From Cladopsammia gracilis (taxonomy: Eukaryota; Cnidaria; Anthozoa; Scleractinia; Dendrophylliidae), in NCBI GenBank assembly GCA_022457155.1, contig JAJGOT010000037.1, positions 1,974,001-2,038,000 of the forward strand: a stretch of 64,000 nt of DNA, in the 5' to 3' direction. Positions 51,932-62,349 of this stretch are shown here, one piece after another. The position numbers and the translations under genes were made by a program. Under the pieces are notes generated by a model that did no database searches, was not told the origin of the DNA, and saw only the letters and a list, made by a program, of their open reading frames with translations. Positions within the stretch are counted from its first letter, which is position 1. The number at the start of each line of letters is the position of its first letter.

Positions 51932-52306
51932 TTACATTTCATCACGTTTGTCCATGCCGTGTAGCTCTAAAGTATTACCTTTATAGACAAGATATGATTC
52001 CCTGGCTTTACGTATCAAGTCACGGGAAGTGTGAATAGTTTCTAAAGGAATTAGTTGCATGTCGGAGTTAGAATGGTTAGGATTAGAAAGAAAATGTTCC
52101 GCAGCAGTAGTAGGTTTAGATCTGATGTTGGTTTTATCAACTGACCGTCTGTGTTCGTTGAATCTGTCTCTGAGTCGTCGTTTAGTTTTCCCAATATACT
52201 GCTTGTGACAGCGAGTGCATTGTATCATATAAATGAGGTTTCTAGTATTACAAGTTATGTGAGAGGTGATAGAACGCGTCGGATACGACAGTCGGTCATC
52301 GAACAT
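51932..52306 (-). pseudogene. GIY-YIG endonuclease domain of a Penelope-like element
   Basis: LIYMIQCTRCHKQYIGKTKR gives the GIY/YIG pair with the CX2CH motif. RLRDRFNEHRRSVD follows, then AAEHFLSNPNHSNSDMQLIP and a conserved tail RDLIRKARESYLVYKGNTLE. It is about 70% similar by eye to the copy at 24727-25050. The open frame covers the whole endonuclease domain and stops at 51932. The N-terminal RT is missing: upstream sequence is the terminal hairpin, so the copy is 5'-truncated. Confidence 0.85.
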
Positions 52307-52500
52307 TGCCCGAGCACAAAAATGACCTAGTTGTTATGCATAAGCTTACTGTTTGTACCGTTTATTTCGCGGCCTAATTTTAGAGTTTCTTCGAATCAAG
52401 ACAACCTTTTACAGCGAAATAAACGGTACAAACGGTAAGCTTATGCATAACAACTAGGTCATTTTTGTGTTCGGGCAATGTTCGATGACCGACTGTCGTA

Positions 52501-52971
52501 TACACTGCGTATCCAGCACTGACCTGACGAATTTGATTGGGTTTATCCTTCCTGAAGACTTTTATAACATGACAGGGAGGCCAAAAGCCCTGGCCAAGTA
52601 TAGAGGAAGCAGGGTGGGCTTCGTGTGCATGTGGCATGTCCATAATTATCCGAGATTAACCGCCAGTTTTTCAGTCAATATGGGCTTCAATCTAAAGCTA
52701 CGGCCTGAAATAGCAAAAAAGACTTACCTTCTCCACAACTGGGGCAAAAATGAGCTATTACGGGCAGCTCAGTCCCGCACTTGGAACAAAACATATTCAT
52801 GCACATAAAGCGACAAAACAAGCGGGAAACGAAGTAAGCGCCAATCCCGAGTCCACAAGCCCTTTGGTCAGCGGTAGTTTTTCACTTTCGCCGGTATGTA
52901 CTTGGTGTATCCCTTATTATTTTGTATTTAAACACTTAGTTTTTATTTCAGTAGAAAAAGAAGATAAAAAC
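52501..52971. other. No gene recognised
   Basis: Short motif-free ORFs in both directions. Confidence 0.5.
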
Positions 52972-53042
52972 AGCAGAATGGGGAATCGAACCCGGGCCGT
53001 ATGATCTACTCCATGCACACTATCCACTGTACCACCGAGGAC
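52972..53042 (-). tRNA. tRNA-like sequence, degraded (SINE head)
   Basis: Minus strand: TGGTACAGTGGATAGTG (A box, one mismatch) and GGTTCGATTCC (exact B box) at correct spacing. The acceptor strands do not pair well, so it is not a working tRNA. Confidence 0.5.
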
Positions 53043-53284
53043 AAGCTGCGGGGAATTGTAATTTTTAAGGGATATATGATAATATGCTGCCAGCCCAGAC
53101 CATATATAAGAACTAACCCTTTCGATACACTGGAAATACTGGAATCAGTGCTTAACCCTAAATACTAAAATCAGTGCTTCAACCCTAGATACTGTAATCC
53201 GACCCGAAATTACACTGCAATGTATCTAAATACATTACAATAAGGGATACATGAAGTACCATACATTATGATCAGGGATACACC
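53043..53284. other. No gene recognised
   Basis: Contains short tandem phrases (AATCAGTGCTTAACCCTA, AATCAGTGCTTCAACCCTA) only. Confidence 0.5.
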
Positions 53285-53299
53285 AAGTACCTAGGCTTT

Positions 53300-53612
53300 C
53301 GCCGTGACTTTTACTTCCGCCGTGGCTTTTTACTTCCGCCGTGTTTTTTCACTTCCGCCGTGGAAAAACTTTCTTTGTTCTGCCGTGAGTTTTGTTTGTT
53401 CTGCCGTGAGTTTGGTTTGTTCTGCCATGAGTTTTGTTTGTTCTGCCGTGAGTTTGTTTGTTCTGCCGTGAGTTTGTTTGTTCTGCCGTGAGTTTGGTTT
53501 GTTCTGCCGTGAGTTTGGTTTGTTCTGCCGTGAGTTTGGTTTGTTCTGCCGTGAGTTTGGTTTGTTCTGCCGTGAGTTTGGTTTGTTCTGCCGTGAGTTT
53601 TAGTTTTGCCGT
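53300..53612 (+). repeat. 21-bp minisatellite, about ten copies
   Basis: The unit GTTCTGCCGTGAGTTTGGTT(T) is repeated with 19-21 bp spacing at 53390-53605, preceded by three ACTTCCGCCGTG units. The period is a multiple of three, so several frames stay open by chance. Confidence 0.9.
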
Positions 53613-54379
53613 GACACTTGTGGGCCACCGTATGACTGGCATTGTTGTTGTCTTTGGGTCTCCTGTTATGCTAGGTTTTTTTGGTGCTTGGCGTCCCATT
53701 TTTGTCTCGTAAGAATGATCGAAGCGAATTTATTCAAACTTCTCGGTAACGTCGCAGAACGGAAAGAACGAAAACATCGCCCGCGTGAATTTAAATTCAC
53801 CAGTGAAGAAAAGAAAGCCCTTTTGCTGTCAACAGCTCAAGCTTGAGCCAATACAAGGCTAAAATATTATTAGCATTCTTCCCAATTGGCTCCAACTGGA
53901 AAGGTGTCGATTGACATGGACCAAATGCGAGAGAGAGTCTGGGAGTCTTCGTTGAAAATGGTCAGCGTCGTTCTTTTTGGCGGGGATAGTTACGTGGTGT
54001 ATGGGGACATATAGTGTATCGCCTTTCTCTTTGTGGTCAATTGTACGTAACCTGCGATCAGGCGCTCTTTTTTTTCCCGCTCTCCGCCGACTTTCCCTCC
54101 GAAAAAAAAAACGCCTGATCGCAGGTTAAATTGTACGACAAAATACGAGCAAAGTTACGTTTCGCAGGGCCACTTTTCACCGTATACCAAACGAGCTGGC
54201 TCGTTTGCTCTCCACTGCCGAACCAAACGAACCACAGTATCCGGTTCCCGTCGCGGTGGAAAGATATATTTTGCTCTGGATTATTCGATATCGATCGGGC
54301 TACAGATAAATTAATGAGTGTAGGATTCCACGAACAGAAGTTCTTTATGTAAGCTTATATAACATAAGCTTACTTTATC
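53613..54379. other. No gene recognised
   Basis: An imperfect hairpin at about 54048-54127 (AACCTGCGATCAGGCG and CGCCTGATCGCAGGTT) may be another short MITE. No gene. Confidence 0.5.
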
Positions 54380-55011
54380 GCTTGTAATTTTGATTTCAGA
54401 ATTCGGAGAGCGAATGAAAAATACATTTGTATGCCGGTGAAAGTGAATTATTTCCATTGTTAGCAAAACTAGGCCGTAAAGCTAAAGCAAATGTGACATT
54501 ACGCGTAACTTTTGACTGCGGTGAAAAAGGACATATTTGCTTCTTCATATCAAATGTGAGCAAAATTAAAGTAATCGTTTTTGTTTGACATCAATACAAA
54601 TTAATAGCAAATAAACAGCTTCGCTTATTTCGCAAATAAGAGTAAATTAAACGCAAATGTACTGATTTGTCCCGTAAGTAAATGTTCGGAAACAGATCAC
54701 TGTAAACAAATTGTGTTGCACTGCATTTGCCTGGATTTCCAACACCAGTAAACGTGATATTTTTGCACAGGAAGCAAATGTTTGGCAATTGTATGTGAAA
54801 GTTAGAGATTTGCCTCGGTAGCAAAAGTGAGGCAAATTTGATGCAAATATCAACATTTACGTCACCTTTGCACGCGAATTCAACCGGAACAAATATTTAT
54901 ATTCACGTTAACTTTACACCAAGCGCAAATTCGGTTCAAATTAGGAGCCCCAAATTTGCTACATATTTGCTCAACTTGCAAACCTGAGTAAATATATTTT
55001 TTCGTCCGGTG
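54380..55011 (-). mobile_element. CACTA-like transposon end with GCAAAT repeats (right)
   Basis: Read inverted from 55011 it starts CACCGGACGAAAAAATATAT and is followed by more than a dozen GCAAAT/ATTTGC words. It pairs with the 4562 end (14 of the first 15 bases). The flank outside is TATA, as at 4558-4561. ORFs here are artefacts of the repeats. Confidence 0.6.
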
Positions 55012-55217
55012 TATAAAGCTTACATGCTTATTGTTTTGGTATTTAGCTTTTAGGCTGTAAGTTGTAAAAACTTGAGTAACTTGGCAAATTCGTTTAACTT
55101 TAACAATTTGAAAAAAAGAGTACCTTTCTTTGTAAGAAAACTTCTATATGAAAAACATAAAGCTGCAAAACAACTTGAAACGGCTTCCATCGGTAAACTG
55201 TTAAGCTAGCTTAGTTA
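55012..55217. other. No gene recognised
   Basis: AT-rich flank. Confidence 0.4.
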
Positions 55218-55587
55218 GGGGTATAGAATGGTAAGTTCGAGACTTTGCGAGACTGCGAGACCCTTGTTTAAAAATTCGAGACCGAGACTTTAGCGTTTCT
55301 ATCAAATCCGAGCCCAAGACTTTACCTCTAAAAAATCCGAGCCCGAGACTCCAATTGCTGGAAAATGTCGGGCCGATAGTACTAAAACAGCTTAAAACGC
55401 GTAAACGTGACTGAAATCTCCAACGGAAGCTGAGATTTACGAGAAAAATTTACGAGACTCCGAGATCCAAATTATCCAAATTATAGCGAGCCCGACATTC
55501 CGAGACTCCAATTTCAAATGCCGAGAATTCGAGACTCGGTGAATATTTTCCGAGACGTATCGTTTCCGATAGACCATTCTATACCCC
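55218..55587. mobile_element. 370-bp MITE with GGGGTATAGAATGG ends, GAGAC-rich
   Basis: GGGGTATAGAATGG mirrors CCATTCTATACCCC. The interior is a run of variants of TCCGAGCCCGAGACT, an unusual GAGAC-rich composition. Confidence 0.75.
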
Positions 55588-56373
55588 TTTAGTTTGATCA
55601 AGTTCTTGTCTAGTTATATAAAACTTAAGTTCGGAGTTATCGTTTGTGGCAGTGGCTCTAAGAAGAACAAACTTGAGTCTACAGAATTACGCCAAAAGTG
55701 TACCTTGATTCCTCAGCGAAATTTTTGTCCTTGCAGTGGATTCCCTGAAAACAATTTTTACGCATTCGCAAATACGCTCATCTCTTGCTGCAGCTCACGC
55801 TGAAAATTTGTGCGATTGAAATTCAAACTCATCCATGCACAAAGTTTGGCATGAAGCCACAAAAGCACAACGAAAAGCGAAAAACAGCTTGCAGTATTTG
55901 ATAAGGATATATTTTCAGTATCCTTTTCAGTGTCCTTCGTTCACCGCTGTTAAAGATCGAAATGTTGCCACAGCCACATTTTCCAGTTTGACAAACACGT
56001 TTGTTTTGGCGATTTTATCGCGGCGTTTTCATTCTTCTTTTCCTCACTTGTCTTCGCCAGTAACTAAGAATTTTTTCAAAGAAAACTACCTTGTGTCAGG
56101 TTTCCGTCGTCCTATCGAACACATGGAAGGATAAATTAATTCGTTTTCATAGTTTTCATTCAAGAGCCACGCAAGTTCAAGCCGAATCGAGGACCGATCA
56201 CCCTATTTTTGAAAGCCAATAAAATTTGCTCTTTGCTTTCTTGTGACGTACGTCAGTCAAATGAAGCCGTTCATCTTTTGACTTGAAAGGTTTTCCTTTA
56301 TCTCCTATTTAGAGATATAATAAATATCTTATCAGTCTCGTTTTTCTCGGTCCGTACTGTAAGTTACGGAACC
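55588..56373. other. No gene recognised
   Basis: ORFs at 55594-55803 and 55835-56134 have no recognisable motif. Confidence 0.45.
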
Positions 56374-57990
56374 TCGTTTTTTATCTCGTTAATGCGCATG
56401 CGCATTAAGCGAGATTTCGGAATTGAGTACGAAAAAGGGACAAAAGTTGTTAACAAAATTTTGTGGACTTTTGTCCGAGGGGGTTTCTTCTTCCTTCTTT
56501 ATAGAAGCTATATTAGGGCATTGAGGATATGGTTGGTTAAACCGGTTAGGATTTCAAGGAGGGCGTCACATACTCCCACTAAAATTTTTGGGGAGCACCC
56601 CCGGACCTATTGTTAATTTCCCTAGGGTATTGGGATGTCAGAACTTGTCATGAACTTGTCATATCTCACATTACGTTACCGCAAAGGTATTAGTCCTTCT
56701 TAAATTTCGATATCTCACGTTACCTATCAGTTTCAATCATTTGTCGTAAAGCCATTATAGCTGCTTTAAAAGGGTAAAAATAGGTCAAATGCGTTTTCTT
56801 GGGAAACGTAGTTTGAGAATTTCACGGTGTATTTTACTAATGGAGACGTTTTAAGAAAGTTAAATGGGACAGGAAAGTTTGTGTTTTAATATGAGCGGTA
56901 TGGCAGAGCAAAATAGCATGAACTTTGCGTTTTTTTCTATTCATTGCTATTACGGTTTGATTGTGCAATAGTATGGTAAAGACGTCATAGTTTTGTTGAT
57001 TTTTTGGCTTATAATGATGACGGTTGAATGGAATTGCGGCAAGCGTTCAATGGCGAAAATTTTTACGTCTTTTGCGTACTGTTGCATAATGAAACTGTAA
57101 CAGCAATGATAAATTGTTTTAAAATAGCACAAAAGCGAAAGCGCGAGCAGTCCGCCGGCTTTGTTTCAAAGCCACGGGCTACAAGCACATCGAAAACGGC
57201 ATCCGTGTCGTAGAATTCACACGTTTACAAAAGGCAGTGCCACGCAAATTAGTCACTCAAGGACTCGAGTTATTTTTTAAGTACACGGGTCAGCCAATAC
57301 TATGCTACCGGTGCCAGTCTTCCGAGCACGTTGTGTTCTCATTGCAAGTGCAGGTTCAATCAAATTAGTTGCAACCTGTAGGTAAACGAACTTAAAATAT
57401 TCACCCTTATACGGACTTCTATTTTATGAAAGGAGTCAATCCGGCGATTTTTTTTAGTCATATGGGAAGTTTGACTCAGTCAAAGCTTTAATTTTAGCTT
57501 GTATTGAGTACGCTTGATAGCTGCGTGGGGCTAAGTAACACCACTCGTATTACTAATCACGTTAAATTAATAGTGACATCAAATATTCTAGATATGGCTT
57601 GTTCTCAAAAGAAAATGCTATTTTGCTCTGCCTATCGCTCATATTAAAACACAAACTTTCCCGTCTCATTTAACTCCCTTATACGGACTTCTATTTTATG
57701 AAAGGGGTCAATCCGGCGATCTTTTTTTTTTAGTCATATGGGAACTTTGACTCAGTCAAAGCTTTAATTTTAGCTTGTATTCACTACGCTTGATAGCTGC
57801 GTGGGGCTAATTAAAACCACTCGTATTAATAATCGCGTTTAAAGTGACATCAAATATTCTAGATATGGCTTGTTCTCAAAAGAACATGCTATTTTGCTCT
57901 GCCTTTTAAGTCGCTTACCGAGTGACAACCGGAAATATCGTGAAAAGAAAAATTGGTAAGAATATTCTGCTCCCGGGGGGGGGGGGGGGA
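56374..57990 (+). repeat. Dispersed repeat family B, copy 2
   Basis: It shares the TTAATGCGCATGCGCATTAA start, the GGTTAAACCGGTTAGG and TTCCCTAGGGTATTG segments, and the GAGTGACAACCGGAAATATC end with copy 1 (10932-12650). The middle differs: it contains a zinc-knuckle ORF fragment and a duplicated block (ATACGGACTTCTATTTTATG at 57410 and 57682). Confidence 0.7.
57125..57345 (+). pseudogene. Zinc-knuckle retroelement ORF fragment, plus-strand copy
   Basis: The DNA matches the minus-strand ORF at 18875-19243. GIRVVEFTRLQKAVPRKLV, LELFFKYTGQPILCYRCQSS and EHVV can be read across one frame, then the homology stops within the CX2CX4HX4C knuckle. The listed ORF at 57028-57213 is in another frame. 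It is a truncated Gag/ORF1-like fragment. Confidence 0.6.
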
Positions 57991-58240
57991 CTCCTATAAG
58001 TCGTCAAGCGGAGGTCCTCGTTAAGAAAAAAAGCTAATTAATAATTAGAGCCAAGAAACCGTCTTTATTAAACAAAAGAACAGAACTCATTTCTAAATGC
58101 CGCCACGAGAATAAGTTTTACTTAGCAAATTTCATAAGCCGCCAACAATAGCTCTATGGAATCTTTATTTCACACGTTGATAATTTCACACGTAGAGCAG
58201 AATAGCAAACTAGCGAATTAATTAGCCACTCACCTAACTT
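57991..58240. other. G tract and AT-rich sequence
   Basis: CCCGGG followed by a poly-G run ends at about 57989. Nothing else seen up to the TATATAAG box near 58243. Confidence 0.5.
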
Positions 58241-58241
58241 G

Positions 58242-58274
58242 TATATAAGAAGGTATGTTCTTAGTTGAATAAAG
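58242..58274 (+). promoter_or_regulatory. TATA box and AATAAA upstream of the hammerhead
   Basis: GTATATAAGAAGG then, 18 bp on, GAATAAAGTTC. A TATA box closely followed by a polyadenylation signal is the arrangement of LTR U3/R regions and retrozyme-like units. Function inferred only. Confidence 0.4.
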
Positions 58275-58318
58275 TTCTGTCTGACGAGCGCTTAGGCGCG
58301 AAACTCAGAGTCACAGAG
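58275..58318 (+). ncRNA. Complete type I hammerhead ribozyme
   Basis: Stem I TTCTGT (58275-58280) pairs with ACAGAG (58313-58318). Core CTGACGA (58281-58287); stem II GCGC-TTAG-GCGC (58288-58299); core GAAA (58300-58303); stem III by A58303-T58311, C58304-G58310 and T58305-A58309; cleavage triplet ends at C58312 (GTC). Every conserved core position is present, and stem I (one G-U), II and III pair. Very short stem III is typical of retroelement hammerheads. Self-cleavage between 58312 and 58313 is expected but untested. Confidence 0.8.
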
Positions 58319-58347
58319 AATCGATGCGTCCTCTTTAATCTTTCAAC

Positions 58348-58351
<4 letters not shown>

Positions 58352-58400
<49 letters not shown>
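58352..58400. repeat. (TA)n microsatellite
   Basis: About 24 TA units, 30 bp downstream of the hammerhead; a TA tract also adjoins the truncated copy at 16.8 kb. Confidence 0.9.
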
Positions 58401-58404
<4 letters not shown>

Positions 58405-59810
58405 GGCAACAAAAGGGATTTCAAGCGATACAATTTTAGATGAAATTGTTGAACAATCGAAACGCGTTCTTACAATGACTTATGTAGTAAACACTCCTGT
58501 CACAAGTGGCCCTTACGACCACATGAGACCGCGAATCCTGTCAGTCCTGAAATAGCCAGCAGTGACCTGTTTGAACCAAGATTATTAAATTATATAATGA
58601 GATACCATGAAACTTCACCTTCAAAACCATTGATTTCATTCATTAAACTTACAAAAACTGTTTATTAAAAGTTTGATAGCAAATCTTAGAACAGTATCTA
58701 TAGTTCTTCGATTTCCCGCGCGACTATTTCTCGCAATAAGCCCTGCAAGAACGGGAAGAAATCCGCCTGTCTTGCAACACACCTACGGCCAACAAAAATA
58801 CTATCTTCGAATCTCCAAGACCATCCTTCAAACTGCTCCAGATTTTGTACATTTAGTCCTATGCAACGAAGATTTTAGTTTAGACTGACTTTGAAAACCT
58901 TTCACAAGCACAGTCCAATGGACTAACGTCAACTCCATCACTTGCGGTATCCCATAGTGTTGCGCTCCGTTGATTTTAACCTCATTTTAGCGTCCTTTTT
59001 TGTCTCGCATTTCATGTGTTCTTCATTAATACTAGTAATAATCAGAGATTAAGAGCGCGTTCGACATGTTCGTTAAAAGCTGAATTGAAAGAAGCAGTAT
59101 AGATGTCGATTCACACCATGCTAAATTTTTTTGTTCACCGCCACTTGAGAGTGCAAGGAACTCGCGAACATTTTGCTGTGACAAGGAAGAAACAGCGTGA
59201 CATTTGCGTTACTTTTTGTTTACATTTACATACATCATTGAATATTTGCCAACAGCAGCACAGATGTAATTAAGATGATGTGATTCAAACATAAGCTTAC
59301 ACAATCTTTAATAAAACTAAACAAAATCATAAAGAAATCGAATGTTATTTAGTAAAATAGAAATGATAAGATAAGCAAACAAGGGAACACCGTGATGCAG
59401 CCGTCTATATTTTTAATACCTGAAAACAGCAACAACGGTCAACAACAGCGAGCAAAACCATGCGGGCATAAGTTACGGGGAAGAATTGTTAGATCCAAAC
59501 AGGAAAAATCGCAGCCAACCGTCATTTCACTTGCCGTATTACAGAGACCGATGAACTGTGTAGAGATCGACGCGGATCGACAGCGTTCATAAACAGACCC
59601 TGAAATGTCCGTGGTTGATTTTCCAGGCTCCATTTCACTTGCTATGTGATAAAAATCGGTCAATTTTCAACTTTTTCCGGCCATTGAAAAGCGTAAAGTT
59701 GCTTTTATGCGCTGCATATATGAAAGCGTCCTTCTCCGATCGGCAGCAAGCGAGGCCAAAGTAGATACCAGTTCCCACCCGTGAATTTGCCCTTGAAAAA
59801 CACAAAAGAA
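58401..59810. other. No gene recognised
   Basis: AT-rich with motif-free short ORFs. Confidence 0.5.
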
Positions 59811-59814
59811 TCTT

Positions 59815-59850
59815 CGGGGGGGGGGGGGGGGGTGGGGGTGGGGGGGGGCT
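59815..59850. repeat. Poly-G tract
   Basis: A run of about 19 G, then GTGGGGGTGGGGGGGG. A possible G-quadruplex; it yields artefactual poly-proline ORFs on the other strand. Confidence 0.9.
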
Positions 59851-60600
59851 AATCGGATGTCCAAGCATGAGAAAAAATCTCGATTTTTTCCGCTAGGAAA
59901 TTGCACAGGACACCCAACACACGATAGAGGACATTCAACACGAAATTAGGATCGCGTTCGCAGACGAACGCAATTACCATGTACGTTTTTATATACGAAA
60001 GCTTTCAATTTCTCTAACTTTTCTCTCGGAAATACCGGACATGACAGGATCTAAAATTATCTGTCGACAGTCAACATAACAGCGCCAATGTCTTTCCTGC
60101 TATTAATAAACAGTCACACTAGGCCCAGCTATTTTACTTTTGTCTTTACAACATTTTAATTTTTAGGATCCAACCTTTATAGCAGACAGTTGCGCCGAAA
60201 ACGCAAACTACCTACGGCGGTCTGCCAGCATGTCCCCCCACGAAATTTTCAAACTAGAACACTCAGAACGCCGTTTCCGTTTTTAGAATTAAAAATACTT
60301 TACCTAGCACACTTTTCAAAAAGCTCAAAATCGTGGGGCAAATCGCCCTAGTCCCCCTCATCACAGGTAGCGGACAAGAACTGCATGACAGTCTTTTGGT
60401 ACCCAGTCCCATAGCAGTGACAGCGACCCACACTTCAAAACCCAGTACCAGTTCCCATTTTTTTTTTTTTAGCAAGACAAGTGACTGAGTACAATATCGC
60501 AAGTGTAGAAAACTGACCCTTTCTCATTACACGATCTTCACTGCCATTCCATCACCCACATGCTCTGTCAAAATTACTACCTATTCCATTCAAAACCAAT
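59851..60600. other. No gene recognised
   Basis: No structure seen apart from short motif-free ORFs. Confidence 0.5.
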
Positions 60601-60812
60601 TACTAGAACTGCGCCCATAGCAAACGTGACCGAAAAATGACCACGTGTTCACCATTTTCCCGCCATTTTCACGTCAGCGAGAAAACTCCGCAGTTCTCTC
60701 AAAATTACTACCTATGCCATTAAAACCAATTACTATAACTGCGCACATAGCAAACGTCAACGAAAAATGACCACGCGATCACCATTTTCCCGCCATTTTC
60801 ACATCAAAATAA
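60600..60812. repeat. Repeat family D, tandem duplication
   Basis: AACTGCGCCCATAGCAAACG, then GAAAAATGACCACG and CACCATTTTCCCGCCATTTT occurs twice about 130 bp apart. A third, inverted copy is at 48173-48240. Confidence 0.75.
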
Positions 60813-61104
60813 ATAAAACAACAGACTAATACTTACCACAAACAAACACAAAGAAAAAAAATCACTCTACCATTTCATTTGTCTTCATGGTTTATTGTAA
60901 AACCAGAGAAACAAGAGATCCTATAACTGACATTGTAGTCCATTCATCAAGACTGAGTCTATTCATCAAGGTCACTAGAAAGCTAGCGAGAACACAAAAA
61001 AAAACTCAATCACAGAATTCATATCAACATAATCACCACCCTTTACCCAAACACCAACTGACATAACCACACGACCCACACCATCACTCTCCGACACTTC
61101 TGCG

Positions 61105-61560
61105 TTTTCGTCTTGAAAAAGTGGAGCACTAATAAGAGCAGATCCCCCAATGCTGTACAGAAAACTTGTTAGCAAAGGGGCACAAGTTCTCCTCCTTTTG
61201 CAAAAAAAAAAAAAAAAAAAAAAAGAATAATAATAATGAAAAGTAAACACAAATGGCTACTAAAATAAAACTACGCCCATTTCGTGAACATAAATTTCTA
61301 TTCGCTGATTTGCATCATGTGATGTTTTCATCTACGTATTTTAAGAAGACTTATTCTAAAGGTGCGCTACAACAGCATCTTTACCAAATAAAAAAAAACA
61401 AGAACAATTGAAAAAGTTGGGTGCCTTTGATAGGTAAATATAGTTAAGAAGACAACCCCACCTAATACCTTTGACAACAAACATTCTTTTTTTTTAATAA
61501 CCTCGCATTATAACGCATTAACGAGATGGCTTTAAGAGCCCTTTGATTTTTCCTCGATAT
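61105..61560 (+). repeat. Dispersed repeat family C, copy 2
   Basis: Same order of segments as 19350-19870, including the A-rich tract after CTCCTTTTGCAAAA and the ATTAACGAGATGGCTTTAAG end. It has a 70-bp internal insertion. Confidence 0.75.
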
Positions 61561-61855
61561 ATGACCCGCGCTCGCTTGGGCCATGAATCGAGGAAAAAAA
61601 ACTCGGTCCGTAACTTACGGTACGGACCTCGAACTCGGCTAATAAGAGGTATATATTGTAGCGTGCACACTGCAAAATATTGCAGTTAGCCCGTTTTTAC
61701 TGCGTTTCTACTCCCACTATGTAACGTACAACTGAAGATAAAACTTTCTAAAATAAATAAACAGTACACGAGAAAACTATTCCAGGAGATATGTGAACAC
61801 AAAGATATTCAATTTATTATAAATCGTAACTTGTTTTCACCTAATACGAGATTTC
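61561..61855. repeat. Short palindromes, no gene
   Basis: Holds the CGTGCACACTGCAAAATATT palindromic repeat (61659-61693, see 4236) and a TACGGTACGG inverted phrase. Confidence 0.45.
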
Positions 61856-62349
61856 TCATTTATATGAAAAAACAGTTTTAGTGTAATTAGTGCTAACCAC
61901 AACTGACTGATTACAAACTTCACTTGTTTCTGGCTCAATGGATTTTTCTTTCAACCCCTTTCCTTCTTTTTGCTCACTGTACTTTTGTTCAACATCTTCC
62001 TTAATACATTTTTCTTCATTTACCTCGACATTAATTCTAACATGTTTTGATTGCTTTCCTCTTAAGTGTCGATGACGTACATTTATACGCCATAATACCC
62101 AGTGGTTTCATGAATAATCTGTTCTGGTACGCCGCCATCATACAATCGCGAAGCACAACTACACCGAAGGGAATGATTAGTATAGTGTCCATCGAACCCC
62201 GCTTTTTTCATAATTTTCTTTACCACATTCCCGTCCAAAGTTTCTCTCCCCGTTCCTTTTTTGTAATACCTAAGATGTCCTCTTTTGGCTTAGATAAAGC
62301 TCGCAAATAAAACGCGTTATCGCTGACTTCCATTGGGACATGAGACATT
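61856..62349 (-). pseudogene. Tyrosine recombinase C-terminal fragment (Crypton-like)
   Basis: On the minus strand from about 62340, one frame gives FYLRALSKPKED. The next gives KKIMKKAGFDGHYTNHSLR, then SRLYDGGVPEQIIHETTG, and a third gives a charged tail ending in a stop at 61856. TNHSLR, a helix, and then VxEQxIxExTG is the catalytic R-box region of the Crypton/DUF3504-type tyrosine recombinases of animals. The HSLR arginine is kept; the H-x-x-R/H and catalytic tyrosine segment after TTG is disrupted by a frameshift near 62090. A further frameshift lies near 62215. The N-terminal DNA-binding half is missing, so recombinase activity is lost. Confidence 0.7.

Larger units (their letters stand above)
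51720..52500 (-). mobile_element. Penelope-like element copy 3 with hairpin terminus
   Basis: A GIY-YIG ORF on the minus strand, a hammerhead-like core in its 3' flank, and a long hairpin at its upstream side: 52287-52370 and 52413-52500 are reverse complements (TTATGCATAAGCTTACTGTT, GGGCAATGTTCGATGACCGA). The RT is absent. Confidence 0.75.

Noticed and set aside
53311..53712. Three long repetitive ORFs on both strands
   Set aside because: All follow from the 21-bp minisatellite, whose period is a multiple of three.
59635..59906. ORFs with poly-proline tracts
   Set aside because: Produced by the poly-G run on the opposite strand.
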